Of a stretch of 64,000 nucleotides of DNA, positions 22,962 to 32,650 are shown piece by piece (position 1 is the first letter of the stretch; every line of letters begins with the position of its first letter). Where the stretch lies: contig CACGNZ010000004.1 of the NCBI GenBank assembly GCA_902574475.1, positions 1 to 64,000 of the forward strand, given 5' to 3'. The position numbers were made by a program, and so were the translations under genes. The notes beneath the pieces are model-generated. The model made no database searches and was not told the origin of the DNA. It saw only the letters and a list, made by a program, of their open reading frames with translations. Source of the DNA: an uncultured Alphaproteobacteria bacterium. Its GTDB lineage: Bacteria; Pseudomonadota; Alphaproteobacteria; HIMB59; GCA-002718135.

Positions 22962-22984
22962 ATTTATCTTGATTATAGATAAAT
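22962..22984. promoter_or_regulatory. 8-base inverted repeat between murU and trxA
   Basis: ATTTATCT (22962-22969) is repeated as its perfect reverse complement AGATAAAT (22977-22984) with a 7-base spacer, filling half of the 46-base gap and ending 18 bases before the trxA ATG. It could be an operator for trxA or a weak terminator after murU. The stem is almost all A-T and no strong T run follows, so an RNA hairpin would be weak. In DNA this AT-rich such a repeat may be chance. Confidence 0.3.
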
Positions 22985-23002
22985 ATTTCTTACATATTAT
23001 TT

Positions 23003-23323
23003 ATGTCTACTCTTAAAACAAACGATCAAACTTTTGATAAAGATATATCTAATAATGACCTTCCGGTGGTAGTTGATTTTGGTGCAGAATGGTGTGGTCC
23101 ATGTAAAGTACTTGACCCAATTTTAGAAGAAATTGCTGTTCAAAATAAAGACAAAGTTAAAATATATAAAATGAACATTGATGAGAACCCTATGACACCT
23201 CAAAAATATGGTATTAGGGGTATTCCTACAATAATGCTTTTTAAAAAAGGTGAGTTAATCGATACTAAGGTTGGCAGTCTTCCTAAAACAGCATTGGAAA
23301 CCTGGATAGAATCTAATTTATAA
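23003..23323 (+). CDS. trxA: Thioredoxin
   Basis: General dithiol reductant in the cytoplasm. Seen: the active site WCGPC with C31 and C34, the buried Asp in VVVDFGAEW, the cis-proline RGIPT and the C-terminal helix, in 106 residues. This is a single-domain thioredoxin; alphaproteobacterial TrxA often sits between addA and folC, and here folC indeed follows, on the other strand with a 6-base tail overlap. It may also serve as an alternative reductant for ribonucleotide reductase. Confidence 0.96.
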   Translation: MSTLKTNDQTFDKDISNNDLPVVVDFGAEWCGPCKVLDPILEEIAVQNKDKVKIYKMNIDENPMTPQKYGIRGIPTIMLFKKGELIDTKVGSLPKTALETWIESNL

Positions 23324-24577
23324 TAATCTTTTTCTAATTTTTCCTATCAAATACAAAGAGCCAGTAACTAGATATATTTTTTGTTGATTAGATCTAAAAT
23401 ATTTTAGAGCATCATTTATATTATTTATTTTCTCACATTTAATAGAATGAAATTCACAAATTTCATTAATTTGTTTAGTTTTAAATGCATTTTTTTCATC
23501 TGGAATTTTTATAGCCAAAACTTTGGATACTCTTTTTTTTATTTTGTTTAAAAATAAACTTGCTTTCTTATTATTTAACATTCCAAACAAGACTGTAGGT
23601 TTTATTCTTTTACTTTTTAAAAATTCATTTAGTTTATAAGCTCCATCAATATTATGTGATCCATCAAGAATTATTTTTTTATTTTTATATTTAATAATTT
23701 CTAATCTTCCAGGCCAAATTGTTTTTTTTATCGCTGAATTAATTTCTTTTGTATTTAATTTATATCCCATTTTTTTCATAATTTTTGCAAAATATATAGA
23801 TATTGATGCGTTTTCTTCTTGATGTTTTCCGTTTAATGAAGGTTGAGTATAGAGATATTTTTTACCATCTATTTTTATTTCAAACTTATTTTTTAATGAT
23901 TTTGTTACTTGAAATTCTTTCCCATAAAAATATTTATTTTCAAACTTATTTAATTTCTTTTGAATGTGATCTTTTAATTCTTTTTTTTGTTTACCAACTA
24001 AAACAAAATCAGAATTCTTCACTATACCTAATTTTTCATTAGCAATTTTCTTAAGTGTTTTTCCAAGAAATTCCTCATGATCAAAACTAATTGGCGTTAA
24101 AATACTGCAAATCTTTTTTGGTATTATATTAGTTGCATCTAATCTGCCTCCTAATCCTGTTTCTAAAATGAGAAAGTCAGATTCCGATTGTTTAAATAAT
24201 ATGAAGGCTGCAGCTGTTGTTATTTCAAAGAAAGTTATTGGTTTATTATTATTTATTTTTTTTACAAATATAAGAGTTTCGTATAATTTCTTTGTACTTA
24301 CTTCTTTACCATTTAGAATTATTCTTTCATTAAATCTAGATAAATGAGGTGAGATATATGCATCACATTTATACCCATTCTTTAACAAAATATTTCTTAT
24401 AAAACTTTGTACAGAACCTTTCCCATTTGTTCCTGCGATATGGATGGTTTTTGGCAGATGATCTTGAGGATTATCTAATTTTTTTAATAATAATTTTAAT
24501 CTGTCTAATGAAAGGTCAATATATTTAGGATGAAGTTTAACTAGTTCATCTAACAACTTTTCTGTTTTAGATTTCAC
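23318..24577 (-). CDS. folC: Folylpolyglutamate synthase / dihydrofolate synthase
   Basis: Adds glutamate to dihydropteroate and to folates. Seen: the Mur-ligase-like P-loop HIAGTNGKGS at 46-55, FFEITTAAAF, the folate-site ETGLGGRLDATN, SFDHEEFLG and the C-domain hinge ILDGSHN. At 419 residues it is complete. It is the last gene of the leftward trp-accD-folC run, 3 bases after accD, and converges on trxA. Confidence 0.95.
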   Translation of the reverse strand: MKSKTEKLLDELVKLHPKYIDLSLDRLKLLLKKLDNPQDHLPKTIHIAGTNGKGSVQSFIRNILLKNGYKCDAYISPHLSRFNERIILNGKEVSTKKLYETLIFVKKINNNKPITFFEITTAAAFILFKQSESDFLILETGLGGRLDATNIIPKKICSILTPISFDHEEFLGKTLKKIANEKLGIVKNSDFVLVGKQKKELKDHIQKKLNKFENKYFYGKEFQVTKSLKNKFEIKIDGKKYLYTQPSLNGKHQEENASISIYFAKIMKKMGYKLNTKEINSAIKKTIWPGRLEIIKYKNKKIILDGSHNIDGAYKLNEFLKSKRIKPTVLFGMLNNKKASLFLNKIKKRVSKVLAIKIPDEKNAFKTKQINEICEFHSIKCEKINNINDALKYFRSNQQKIYLVTGSLYLIGKIRKRLL

Positions 24578-24580
24578 TTA

Positions 24581-25423
24581 TTAACTTATGTGATCTAATA
24601 TTTTATATAAAGTTTCTTTAAGATCTTTTCTATGCGAAACAATATCTACCATCCCATGATCTTTTAGATATTCAGCTTTTTGAAAATCTATAGGTAATTC
24701 TTCTCTGATGGTGTCTTGTATAACTCTTTTACCTGCGAAACCAATTGTAGCGCCTTTTTCTGCTATTGTTATATCACCTAACATCGCGAAAGATGCTGTT
24801 ACTCCGCCAGTAGTAGGTTCAGTAAGAACAACTATGTAAGGTATATTATTTTCATTTAACAGATCAACAGCAGCAATTGTTCTAGGCATTTGCATTAAGC
24901 TTACAATTCCTTCCTGCATTCTTGCCCCACCAGATGAAGTAACAATTACATAAGGCAATTTGTTTTCTATAGCAATTTTAGCTCCTTTAACTATTGCTCC
25001 ACCAACTGCTCTACCCATAGAACCTCCCATGAATTCAAAATTCATTAGTCCCGAGATAATTTCTTTGTCTTTAATTTTTCCCTTTATTAGAATAAAAGCA
25101 TCATCCCTATTTGTTTTTTTTCTGTATTCTTTTAATCTATCTTTATATTTTTTTTTATCTGTGAATTTCAGTGGATCATCTGAGATTTTATCTGGGATAA
25201 TTTCACTATAATCACCATCATTGAAGAACAACTTTATCCTATCTTCTGCAGACATTCTAAAATGATAATTGCAATTTACACAAACATATAAATTTTCTTT
25301 TAAATCTTTATGATGAATCATATTTCCACATGACACACAATTATTCCATAATTTCTCTGGAACACTTCTTCTTTTTACAAGTGAGGATAGTTTAGGTTTT
25401 ACAAAATTTGTTAACCAATTCAT
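24581..25423 (-). CDS. accD: Acetyl-CoA carboxylase carboxyltransferase subunit beta
   Basis: AccD with AccA transfers CO2 from carboxybiotin to acetyl-CoA, the committed step of fatty acid synthesis. Seen: the N-terminal zinc ribbon with C29, C32, C48 and C51, and the crotonase-like domain with SSGGARMQEG and TEPTTGGVTASFAMLGD. At 280 residues it has normal length. Its ATG overlaps the trpA stop by 4 bases, the typical trpFBA-accD-folC order. Confidence 0.97.
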   Translation of the reverse strand: MNWLTNFVKPKLSSLVKRRSVPEKLWNNCVSCGNMIHHKDLKENLYVCVNCNYHFRMSAEDRIKLFFNDGDYSEIIPDKISDDPLKFTDKKKYKDRLKEYRKKTNRDDAFILIKGKIKDKEIISGLMNFEFMGGSMGRAVGGAIVKGAKIAIENKLPYVIVTSSGGARMQEGIVSLMQMPRTIAAVDLLNENNIPYIVVLTEPTTGGVTASFAMLGDITIAEKGATIGFAGKRVIQDTIREELPIDFQKAEYLKDHGMVDIVSHRKDLKETLYKILDHIS

Positions 25424-26214
25424 ACTTTAGTTCCATCTTTTAAATCTTTTGAAAATTTATTAATTTCTGATAACATCTTATCTTTATTATTTAAATTCTC
25501 TTCAATAATTTTAATTATACTTGAGCCAACAACTGCGCCATCAGCTATTTTGCATATATTGTTTACATCGGTTGAGTTTTTGATACCAAATCCTGGCACA
25601 ACTGGTAAGTTCGTATGTTTTTTGATAAATGCTACTGATTTTTTAAGTTCATTAAGATCAGCAGATTTTTGTCCAGTAATTCCCATAACACTAACATAAT
25701 ATAAAAAACCACTAGCATTTTTTAATATTAACTTAAGCCTTTCTTCGTCAGTTGTAGGAGTAATTAATCTAATTAAATCAATTTCATTTTTTTTAAGCTC
25801 ATTGATCAAATCTTCATCTTCTTCTGGTTGTAAATCTACAATAATTAAACCATCAACACCATTTTCTTTGCATTTTTTTACAAACTTCTCAATTCCAAAA
25901 TATAGAATCAAATTATAGTAACCCATTAAAATAATAGGGAGATCACTTTTTATTTTTTTTGCCTCAGAGGCTAAAGAGAAAATATTTTCTAAATCAATTC
26001 CTCTACTTATAGCTCTGTTACTAGATAGCTGAATTGTTGGGCCATCAGCCATTGGATCAGAAAATGGCATTCCAATTTCCATAATATCAGCCCCATTATT
26101 AATTATTGTCTTAATAATTTGTAAACTTGTTTCAAAATCAGGATCACCACCAGTAACAAATGTTACTAATTTTTTTTCATCATTTTTAAATGTCTGACTA
26201 ATTAGATTAGTCAT
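25420..26214 (-). CDS. trpA: Tryptophan synthase alpha chain
   Basis: Cleaves indole-3-glycerol phosphate to indole, which passes through a tunnel to TrpB. Seen: the catalytic pair E46 (MEIGMPFSDP) and D57 (ADGPT), and the phosphate-binding GFGIK. At 264 residues it is normal. Its ATG abuts the trpB stop directly and its own stop overlaps accD. No trpCDE genes are in the window, so the upstream part of the pathway is encoded elsewhere. Confidence 0.97.
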   Translation of the reverse strand: MTNLISQTFKNDEKKLVTFVTGGDPDFETSLQIIKTIINNGADIMEIGMPFSDPMADGPTIQLSSNRAISRGIDLENIFSLASEAKKIKSDLPIILMGYYNLILYFGIEKFVKKCKENGVDGLIIVDLQPEEDEDLINELKKNEIDLIRLITPTTDEERLKLILKNASGFLYYVSVMGITGQKSADLNELKKSVAFIKKHTNLPVVPGFGIKNSTDVNNICKIADGAVVGSSIIKIIEENLNNKDKMLSEINKFSKDLKDGTKV

Positions 26215-27423
26215 TTAAATGTTTATGTTTAATTCATCGGCTATTGTAAAAATATCTTTATCTCCTCGGCCACACATGTTCATGACAATAATTTTATCTT
26301 TACTATAGTTTTTTGCTATTTTCTTTAATGCAGCTAATGCATGCGCTGGTTCTAAGGCTGGAATTATGCCTTCTAATTTACAACAATATTGAAAAGCCTC
26401 CAGCGCTTCTTTGTCTGTTGCCGACATGTATGTAACTCTTTTTTCTTCAAATAAAAATGAATGCTCCGGTCCAATTCCTGGATAATCTAAGCCTGCTGAA
26501 ATGGAATGTGCTTCCTGAATCTGCCCAGATTTTGATTGTAATAAATATGTTTTATTTCCATGCAACACACCTGGTTTACCACCTGTTAAACTTGCTGCAT
26601 GCTTATCAGTTTTTATCCCATGCCCTGCTGCTTCAACAGCAATCATTTCAACATTTGAGTCATCTAAAAATTCATGAAACAACCCTAAAGCATTTGAACC
26701 ACCACCAATACATGCCATTAATAAATCTGGAGCCTTTCCTTCCAGTTCTTCAAGTTGTTTGCGAACTTCTTTACCAATTATAGATTGAAAATCTCTAACC
26801 ATAGCTGGGTAAGGATGTGGTCCTGCAGCAGTCCCAATTATATAAAAGGTATCTTTAACATTTGTTACCCAATCTCTTAATGCTTCATTCATAGCATCTT
26901 TAAGTGATTTTGATCCAGTAGAAACTGATCGTATTTCTGCGCCGAGTAATTTCATTCTGAACACATTTGGAGATTGTCTTTCGATATCCTTTTCTCCCAT
27001 ATAAACTATGCATGGTAAACCAAATAGAGCACAAACTGTTGCTGTTGCGACGCCGTGCTGTCCTGCTCCTGTTTCAGCTATTATTCTAGACTTACCCATT
27101 TTTTTTGCCAACAAAATTTGTCCCATGCAATTATTTATTTTATGGGCACCTGTATGATTTAATTCATCTCTTTTAAAATAAATTTTTGGACCTCCAAGAT
27201 CATTACTAATTCTTTCAGCAAAGAAAAGAGGACTTGGTCTACCAACATATGTTTTTAAATAATGATTAAATTCATCTATAAAGTTTTTATCATTTTTTAT
27301 TTTTTCATATTCTTTTTCTACTTCAAGAATCAAGGGCATTAAGGTTTCTGAAACATATCTTCCTCCAAATTGACCAAAATAACCTTTTTCATTTGGGTAA
27401 CTTTTATATGTATTTTTAAGCAT
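26215..27423 (-). CDS. trpB: Tryptophan synthase beta chain
   Basis: PLP enzyme that joins indole and serine to make tryptophan. Seen: the PLP lysine K95 in [14 protein letters not shown], the PLP-phosphate loop [10 protein letters not shown], the COMM region RVTYMSATD and the glutamate of [11 protein letters not shown]. At 402 residues it is normal for TrpB1, the form that pairs with TrpA. It overlaps trpF by 8 bases. Confidence 0.98.
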   Translation of the reverse strand: MLKNTYKSYPNEKGYFGQFGGRYVSETLMPLILEVEKEYEKIKNDKNFIDEFNHYLKTYVGRPSPLFFAERISNDLGGPKIYFKRDELNHTGAHKINNCMGQILLAKKMGKSRIIAETGAGQHGVATATVCALFGLPCIVYMGEKDIERQSPNVFRMKLLGAEIRSVSTGSKSLKDAMNEALRDWVTNVKDTFYIIGTAAGPHPYPAMVRDFQSIIGKEVRKQLEELEGKAPDLLMACIGGGSNALGLFHEFLDDSNVEMIAVEAAGHGIKTDKHAASLTGGKPGVLHGNKTYLLQSKSGQIQEAHSISAGLDYPGIGPEHSFLFEEKRVTYMSATDKEALEAFQYCCKLEGIIPALEPAHALAALKKIAKNYSKDKIIVMNMCGRGDKDIFTIADELNINI

Positions 27424-28045
27424 TTTTTAATTTATCGATAAAATTATTTATAATGTGATTATCTTTAATGCCAAGCTCTTTTTCTACTCCAGAGGATAAA
27501 TCTACACCAAACGGATTGATATCATTAAGAATTTCCTGAATATTTTTTACACTAATCCCACCTGATAAAAACCATGGTTTGTTAGTATTTAGATTTTTTA
27601 ATATATTCCAATTAAAACTTTTTGCATTACCACCAGGTAACTCATTTTTCATTGGTTTATAATCAAATAAAAAATAATCTGAACTATTGTAGTTACTAAT
27701 ATTTCTTAAGTCATTTATGTCACTAATAGATATTGACTTAATTACTTTCACTCCAATTCTTTTTAAAGTTTTAATATATTCCTCATCTTCTGTTCCATGT
27801 AATTGAACGTATTTCAATCTAACTTTTTTTATTATATCTTCTATTTCATTAATATTTTTATTAACAAAAACACCCACACCATTAATGTTTAAATGTTCAG
27901 ATTTTTTTTGTAAATTACTTGCATCTTCAATTGAAATATTTCTAGGGCTTTTAGAATAAAATATCATTCCAAAAAAATCTACATTATTCTCATCACAGCA
28001 GATTAGTGTATCTTCATTTTTTATTCCACAAATTTTAGTTATCAT
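27416..28045 (-). CDS. trpF: Phosphoribosylanthranilate isomerase
   Basis: Isomerises phosphoribosylanthranilate in tryptophan synthesis. Seen: the N-terminal KICGIK with the catalytic cysteine C6, YVQLHGTE, the acidic residue in FLFDYKP and the phosphate-binding [10 protein letters not shown], ending in GVDLSSGVE. It is a stand-alone TrpF of 209 residues. It starts 2 bases after pyrF and overlaps trpB, so it is translationally coupled to both. Confidence 0.95.
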   Translation of the reverse strand: MITKICGIKNEDTLICCDENNVDFFGMIFYSKSPRNISIEDASNLQKKSEHLNINGVGVFVNKNINEIEDIIKKVRLKYVQLHGTEDEEYIKTLKRIGVKVIKSISISDINDLRNISNYNSSDYFLFDYKPMKNELPGGNAKSFNWNILKNLNTNKPWFLSGGISVKNIQEILNDINPFGVDLSSGVEKELGIKDNHIINNFIDKLKNA

Positions 28046-28047
28046 TA

Positions 28048-28731
28048 TTAAATCAAACTTTTATTAATTTCTTTTAAAGTTTTAAGTGGATCTCTGGATT
28101 TAGTTATAGGTCTTCCAATGACTAAATAATTTGCTCCTAGTTTTATAGCTTTTTTTGGAGTTTCAACTCTCTTTTGGTCATCACTTTTTAATTTATTAGT
28201 AATCCTAATACCAGGTGTGACAATTATAAAATTTTCCCCAACTATTTTTCTTATATGTTTTATTTCCTGAGGACTGCATACAACTCCGTCAAGTTTATTT
28301 TTTTTTGCTTCTTGAGCAAATTTTTTTACTAATGTTGACACATTTTTTTGATTATAATATTTTTTAGTTTGGTCGCTGTCTAAGCTTGTTAAAATTGAAA
28401 CTCCTAAAATCATTGTATTTTTTTTATTTGCTGTGGACCCTATCATCATATCATCACCACCAGATATATGAATTGTAGTAAAAAGAGGTTTAATTTTAAT
28501 TAAAGCCTCCAATCCCTTCACTACTGTATTAGGTATATCATGTAATTTTAAATCAAGAAATATTTTGGGACAGATAGAATAAACTTTTTTATAACCCTCT
28601 AAGCCAAAATTATAAAAAAATTGGTAACCAATTTTAAAAGCGTAAACATCTTTTTTTAGTCTAGAAACTAACTTCAATGATTTATCAAAATTATCACTAT
28701 CTAATGCAACAATAATTTTATTTGAACTCAT
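28048..28731 (-). CDS. pyrF: Orotidine-5'-phosphate decarboxylase
   Basis: Last step of UMP synthesis. Seen: the catalytic Asp-Lys-Asp array in FLDLKLHDIPNTV (D60, K62, D65), VVCSP and the phosphate-binding TPGIR and YLVIGRPIT. At 227 residues it is normal for the bacterial group I enzyme. It lies between ihfB and trpF with spacers of 14 and 2 bases, so pyrimidine and tryptophan synthesis genes share a transcript here. Confidence 0.96.
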   Translation of the reverse strand: MSSNKIIVALDSDNFDKSLKLVSRLKKDVYAFKIGYQFFYNFGLEGYKKVYSICPKIFLDLKLHDIPNTVVKGLEALIKIKPLFTTIHISGGDDMMIGSTANKKNTMILGVSILTSLDSDQTKKYYNQKNVSTLVKKFAQEAKKNKLDGVVCSPQEIKHIRKIVGENFIIVTPGIRITNKLKSDDQKRVETPKKAIKLGANYLVIGRPITKSRDPLKTLKEINKSLI

Positions 28732-28745
28732 GATTTAAATTAAGT

Positions 28746-29027
28746 TTAAACTTTATTAATCTTTTTATGCAATGTCTTTCCTGTTTTAAAATGCAATTTA
28801 AAAGTTTCTTTTTTATAAATTCTTTCGTTAGTTTTTGGATTTCTAACAAATTTTTCTTTATTTATTTTTTTACTAATTGTTCCAAATCCTCTAAGTTCGA
28901 TGTTGTTACCATTTTTAAGTGAGTTTGTAATTTTTCTAATAAATAAATTAAAAATTGTTTCTATATCTTCTGATGGAAAATTTTTATGTTTATTGCTTAG
29001 AATAACAAGGATTTCAGATTTTAACAT
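28746..29027 (-). CDS. ihfB: Integration host factor beta subunit
   Basis: A 93-residue HU/IHF-family DNA-bending protein. Seen: RGFGTISKK, then the DNA-intercalating arm RNPKTNERI with the tip proline. The position directly after rpsA is the conserved location of ihfB, which separates it from HU. IHF is a heterodimer with IhfA, whose gene is not in the window. Spacing to rpsA is 5 bases. Confidence 0.9.
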   Translation of the reverse strand: MLKSEILVILSNKHKNFPSEDIETIFNLFIRKITNSLKNGNNIELRGFGTISKKINKEKFVRNPKTNERIYKKETFKLHFKTGKTLHKKINKV

Positions 29028-29032
29028 TAATC

Positions 29033-30721
29033 CTATTTTTTTAAAACTGATCCTAAAATATCACCTAATGAAGCTCCAGAAGTACTAGATCCATATTTTG
29101 AGAGCGCTTCTTTTTCATCTTGTATTTCAAGTTCTTTTATTGAAAGATTAATATATCTTGTTTTAGAGTCTAAAGACAATATTACCGAGTCAATACTTTC
29201 ATCTAATGCAAAGCGTTCGATTTTTTGCTCATTTTTGTCTTTTGATAAATTAGATTTTTTAATAAATCCAAAAATCTTATTTTCTTTATCTAATTCTATT
29301 TTTATACCTTTTTCATCTGTATTAATAACTTTACCAGTTACTTTAGACTTAATTGGATTTTTGTCTAAGAAGTCCTGAACAGGGTCATTATTTAGATGCT
29401 TAATTCCTAAACTAATTCTTTCTTTTTCAACATTTATATCTAATATTTTAACTTTAACTTTATCGCCTTTTTTGAAATCATTAAGAATTTTTTCACATTC
29501 TTTTTCGTCCCAACTTAAATCTGAAACATGTACCATACCATCTATTTCATCTTGTACTTTTACAAAAATACCAAAATCCACGGTGTTTACAACTTCTGTG
29601 TCCAGCGAGTCATTAATGTTGTAGTTATCCTTTAATTTATCCCATGGATTTTCTTTAGTTTGTTTTAGACTACAATTTACTCTTCTTTTTTCTTGATCTA
29701 TCTCAAGCACTTTTACTTCTAAGGTATCTTGTAAATTTAATATTTTTGAAGGATGAGGTGGTTTTTTCAACCATGTTAACTCATTTAAAGTTATTAGACC
29801 ATCATACTTATCATTAATAATTATATTAACACTATTATCACTAATATTAATTACCTTTGAATTAATATTTTCATTTATTTTTATGTCTTCATTAACTTGA
29901 TCCCAAGGATCTTCAGAAAGTTGTTTAATACCAAGACTTAATCTTGATAACTCTTCATCAAATTTAAGAACTTTTACCTTTATTGTTGAATTCAGATCTA
30001 AAATATCATTTGGGTTATTAATTTTAGTCCAAGAAATATCTGTAACATGTACCAAGCCGTCTAGACCGCCTAAATCAATAAAAGCTCCATAATCAGTTAT
30101 ATTTTTAACCTTACCTTCAATAATTGAACCTTCTTCAATAGTGCTTAAGAGCTCTTGTCTTTGTTCTTTTAATTCATTTTCTGTAATTGCTTTTCTAGAT
30201 ACAACTATATTTCCTCTATATTTATCCATCTTTAAAATCATTAATTCGATGGGTTTATTTAACAATTCTTTTGTATCTTTAACAATTTGTCTATTGTCGA
30301 TTTGGCTTCCAGGAAGAAATGCAGTTACTCCATTTAAGTCAACACTCATGCCACCTTTTACTCTATTATATGGAACTCCAGTAACCACTTTATTTTCTGC
30401 AAAGCTTTCTTGTAAATTATGCCAAGCTTTTTGCTTTACTGCTTTTTCTCTAGATAATTTTGTCTCCCCATAAGCATTATCTACATTTTCAATATAAACT
30501 TCAGTTTCATCGCCAACTTCTATATCTATGTTTTGACCAGGTCTTGTAAATTCGTTAACTGGTACGCGTCCTTCACTTTTTAGACCAACATCAATGGTAA
30601 CAATATCATTCTCAATTGAGATAATTTTTCCCTTTGCAATGCTTTTTTCTTTAACATTAGTATCTTTAAATGTTCCTTCAATTAATTCATCATATTGAAT
30701 GTTAGAAATTTTCTGACTCAT
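29033..30721 (-). CDS. rpsA: 30S ribosomal protein S1
   Basis: Brings mRNA to the 30S subunit, important where Shine-Dalgarno sequences are weak, as in much of this window. Seen: six OB-fold S1 domains across 562 residues, the first two divergent (ribosome-binding) and later ones with the typical GAFIDLGGLDGLVHVTDISW pattern near residues 205-225 and repeats such as GIFVKVQDEIDGMVHVSDLSW. The order cmk-rpsA-ihfB is standard. It starts 1 base after cmk. Confidence 0.97.
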   Translation of the reverse strand: MSQKISNIQYDELIEGTFKDTNVKEKSIAKGKIISIENDIVTIDVGLKSEGRVPVNEFTRPGQNIDIEVGDETEVYIENVDNAYGETKLSREKAVKQKAWHNLQESFAENKVVTGVPYNRVKGGMSVDLNGVTAFLPGSQIDNRQIVKDTKELLNKPIELMILKMDKYRGNIVVSRKAITENELKEQRQELLSTIEEGSIIEGKVKNITDYGAFIDLGGLDGLVHVTDISWTKINNPNDILDLNSTIKVKVLKFDEELSRLSLGIKQLSEDPWDQVNEDIKINENINSKVINISDNSVNIIINDKYDGLITLNELTWLKKPPHPSKILNLQDTLEVKVLEIDQEKRRVNCSLKQTKENPWDKLKDNYNINDSLDTEVVNTVDFGIFVKVQDEIDGMVHVSDLSWDEKECEKILNDFKKGDKVKVKILDINVEKERISLGIKHLNNDPVQDFLDKNPIKSKVTGKVINTDEKGIKIELDKENKIFGFIKKSNLSKDKNEQKIERFALDESIDSVILSLDSKTRYINLSIKELEIQDEKEALSKYGSSTSGASLGDILGSVLKK

Positions 30722-30722
30722 A

Positions 30723-31355
30723 CTAATTATCTAAATAACATTTCAATTGCTTAATGGTTCTAATAAAGTTGCCATTATTATTAATAATTACAGACCCTTT
30801 TGGTATTGTCAAAGGTGAATTCTTTCTTGTTTTATCTTTCTTATCTCTCAAAATAATATCCTTCAAAATTTTTTGGTATATAGACTTTTCACCACTATCA
30901 ATCAACTGTTTATATCTCCTTTTTGCTCTAATTTCTGGCTCAACATCTATATATAGTTTTATATTTGCATTTTTAAAAACAACTGATCCAATATCCCTCC
31001 CATCAATTACAAATCTATTGTATTCTAAATTTTCTTTAACAAAGCTATTTTGTACTCTGTTTATAAATAAACGGACTATGGAATGTATAGCGATTTGAGA
31101 CGAGGCTTTACTAACTGCCTGAGATCTAAGATATTTGTTATTTCTAAATGAAATTCCATTTAATTTATCCAATTTAACTTGAATTTCTTTTGGATTTTTT
31201 ATGTTTATATTATCTTTTATTAAAATATAGGCTAGACGCCTATAAAGCATACCAGAGTCTAGATGTTTTAGTTTCCATTTTTTACTTATATATTTTGCAA
31301 TTCTTCCCTTTCCAGAAGCTGCTGGACCATCTACAGATACAATATAGGGTTTCAA
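30723..31355 (-). CDS. cmk: Cytidylate kinase
   Basis: Phosphorylates CMP and dCMP. Seen: Walker A GPAASGKG at 10-17, the CMP-binding HLDSGMLYR, VIDGRDIGSVVF and the lid DIILRDKKD. At 210 residues it is normal. It overlaps the aroA 3' end by 4 bases and is followed by rpsA; aroA-cmk-rpsA is a conserved operon. Confidence 0.96.
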   Translation of the reverse strand: MKPYIVSVDGPAASGKGRIAKYISKKWKLKHLDSGMLYRRLAYILIKDNINIKNPKEIQVKLDKLNGISFRNNKYLRSQAVSKASSQIAIHSIVRLFINRVQNSFVKENLEYNRFVIDGRDIGSVVFKNANIKLYIDVEPEIRAKRRYKQLIDSGEKSIYQKILKDIILRDKKDKTRKNSPLTIPKGSVIINNNGNFIRTIKQLKCYLDN

Positions 31356-32650
31356 ATAATTTTTCCACCAACTGATTTGAATTCATTAATAAATGATGGA
31401 AAGCTAGTATTTATACTTTCTGCGTCGTTAATTTTCAATGGCCCTATCTTAGTTCCCATAACACAAAAAGACATAGCAATTCTATGATCGTAATCAGTTC
31501 TAATATTATTATTCTTAATTTCAAATTTTTTTGATGGATTTATAATTAAATCATCTTCAATAATATTACAATCAACACCACAATTTAATAAATTTAAATA
31601 AATAAGATTTAGTCTATCACTTTCTTTAACTCTTAATTCTTTTAATCCACGAAAAATACTCGGGGAATCAGCAAATGCGGCAGCAACTGAAAGAATTGGA
31701 TATTCATCAATCATTAAATCAGCAAAACTGTTATCTAATTCACAACCTTTCAAGTTGGAGCTTGAGATTTCCATATCACAAACATTCTCATCATTGCTTA
31801 TTCTTCTGTTTAAATAATTTATTCTAGCACCCATTTTTTCTAGAGCTAAAAGTAAACCATTTCTTGTTGGGTTAATATTAATATTTTTTAAAGTAATTTT
31901 TGAATTTTTATTTATTAATGCTGCAACAATAAAAAAAGCACTACTAGATAAATCACATGGAACATCAATATTTTTAGCTTTTAACTCTTTTAATCCATTT
32001 ATAGTGATTAATTTTTTACGACCTTTAGAATCTATATCTATATCAGCACCAAATGCTTTAAGCATTATTTCTGTGTGATCTCTTGTAACCTTACTTTCTG
32101 TAATAGTTGATTTTCCATTAGTATTTAAAAAAGCAAATAATAAAGCCGATTTTATTTGAGCTGAAGGAATTGAGATTTCAATATTTGAAGATTCTAATTG
32201 TTTTCCTTTAATTTCGATTGGCAATGATCCATTTGAAGTGAAAATTTCTGCCTTCATCGCACTCAAAGGATCTGCAATTCTATTCATAGGTCTTTTTGAA
32301 AGTGATTTATCACCAGTAATTTTTGTATCAAAATTTTGTGCAGCTAATAAACCGGTAAGTAATCTTGCACTTGTACCTGAGTTACCAAGATAAATTTCTT
32401 TTTTCGGTTTTTTTAGAGATTTTAGACCATTTCCATAAATTATTAATTTATCTTCATTATCAATTATTTTTACTCCCATTTCTTTAAAAGCCTCTAAAGT
32501 ATTATTTACATCTTCAGATTTTAGAATATTTGTTATTTCAGTAACTCCATTTGATATTGATGGAATTATAATTGCTCTATGAGAAATAGATTTATCACCT
32601 GGTATAATTGGACATCCATTAATACCATGGTCTATTTTATGACTAATCAT
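31352..32650 (-). CDS. aroA: 3-phosphoshikimate 1-carboxyvinyltransferase (EPSP synthase)
   Basis: Joins shikimate-3-phosphate and phosphoenolpyruvate in aromatic amino acid synthesis. Seen: GDKSISHRA at the N-terminus (K20), the PEP-binding GNSGTSARLLTG (89-100), KRPMNR, VTRDHTE, the catalytic region FADLMIDEYPIL, LRVKESDR and YDHRIAMSF. At 432 residues it is normal. Much of it reads like the class II (Agrobacterium CP4) type, but the loop keeps Gly92 where CP4 has alanine, so that feature of glyphosate insensitivity is absent. It overlaps cmk by 4 bases. Confidence 0.96.
   Translation of the reverse strand: MISHKIDHGINGCPIIPGDKSISHRAIIIPSISNGVTEITNILKSEDVNNTLEAFKEMGVKIIDNEDKLIIYGNGLKSLKKPKKEIYLGNSGTSARLLTGLLAAQNFDTKITGDKSLSKRPMNRIADPLSAMKAEIFTSNGSLPIEIKGKQLESSNIEISIPSAQIKSALLFAFLNTNGKSTITESKVTRDHTEIMLKAFGADIDIDSKGRKKLITINGLKELKAKNIDVPCDLSSSAFFIVAALINKNSKITLKNININPTRNGLLLALEKMGARINYLNRRISNDENVCDMEISSSNLKGCELDNSFADLMIDEYPILSVAAAFADSPSIFRGLKELRVKESDRLNLIYLNLLNCGVDCNIIEDDLIINPSKKFEIKNNNIRTDYDHRIAMSFCVMGTKIGPLKINDAESINTSFPSFINEFKSVGGKII

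Noticed and set aside
26457..26783. Plus-strand open frame of 108 codons inside trpB
   Set aside because: It is the antisense shadow of a strongly conserved gene and has no recognisable domain or start signal; the same applies to the other antisense frames in the window.
31352..32650. CP4-like glyphosate-tolerant EPSP synthase
   Set aside because: The PEP loop is GNSGTS, keeping the glycine that CP4 replaces by alanine.
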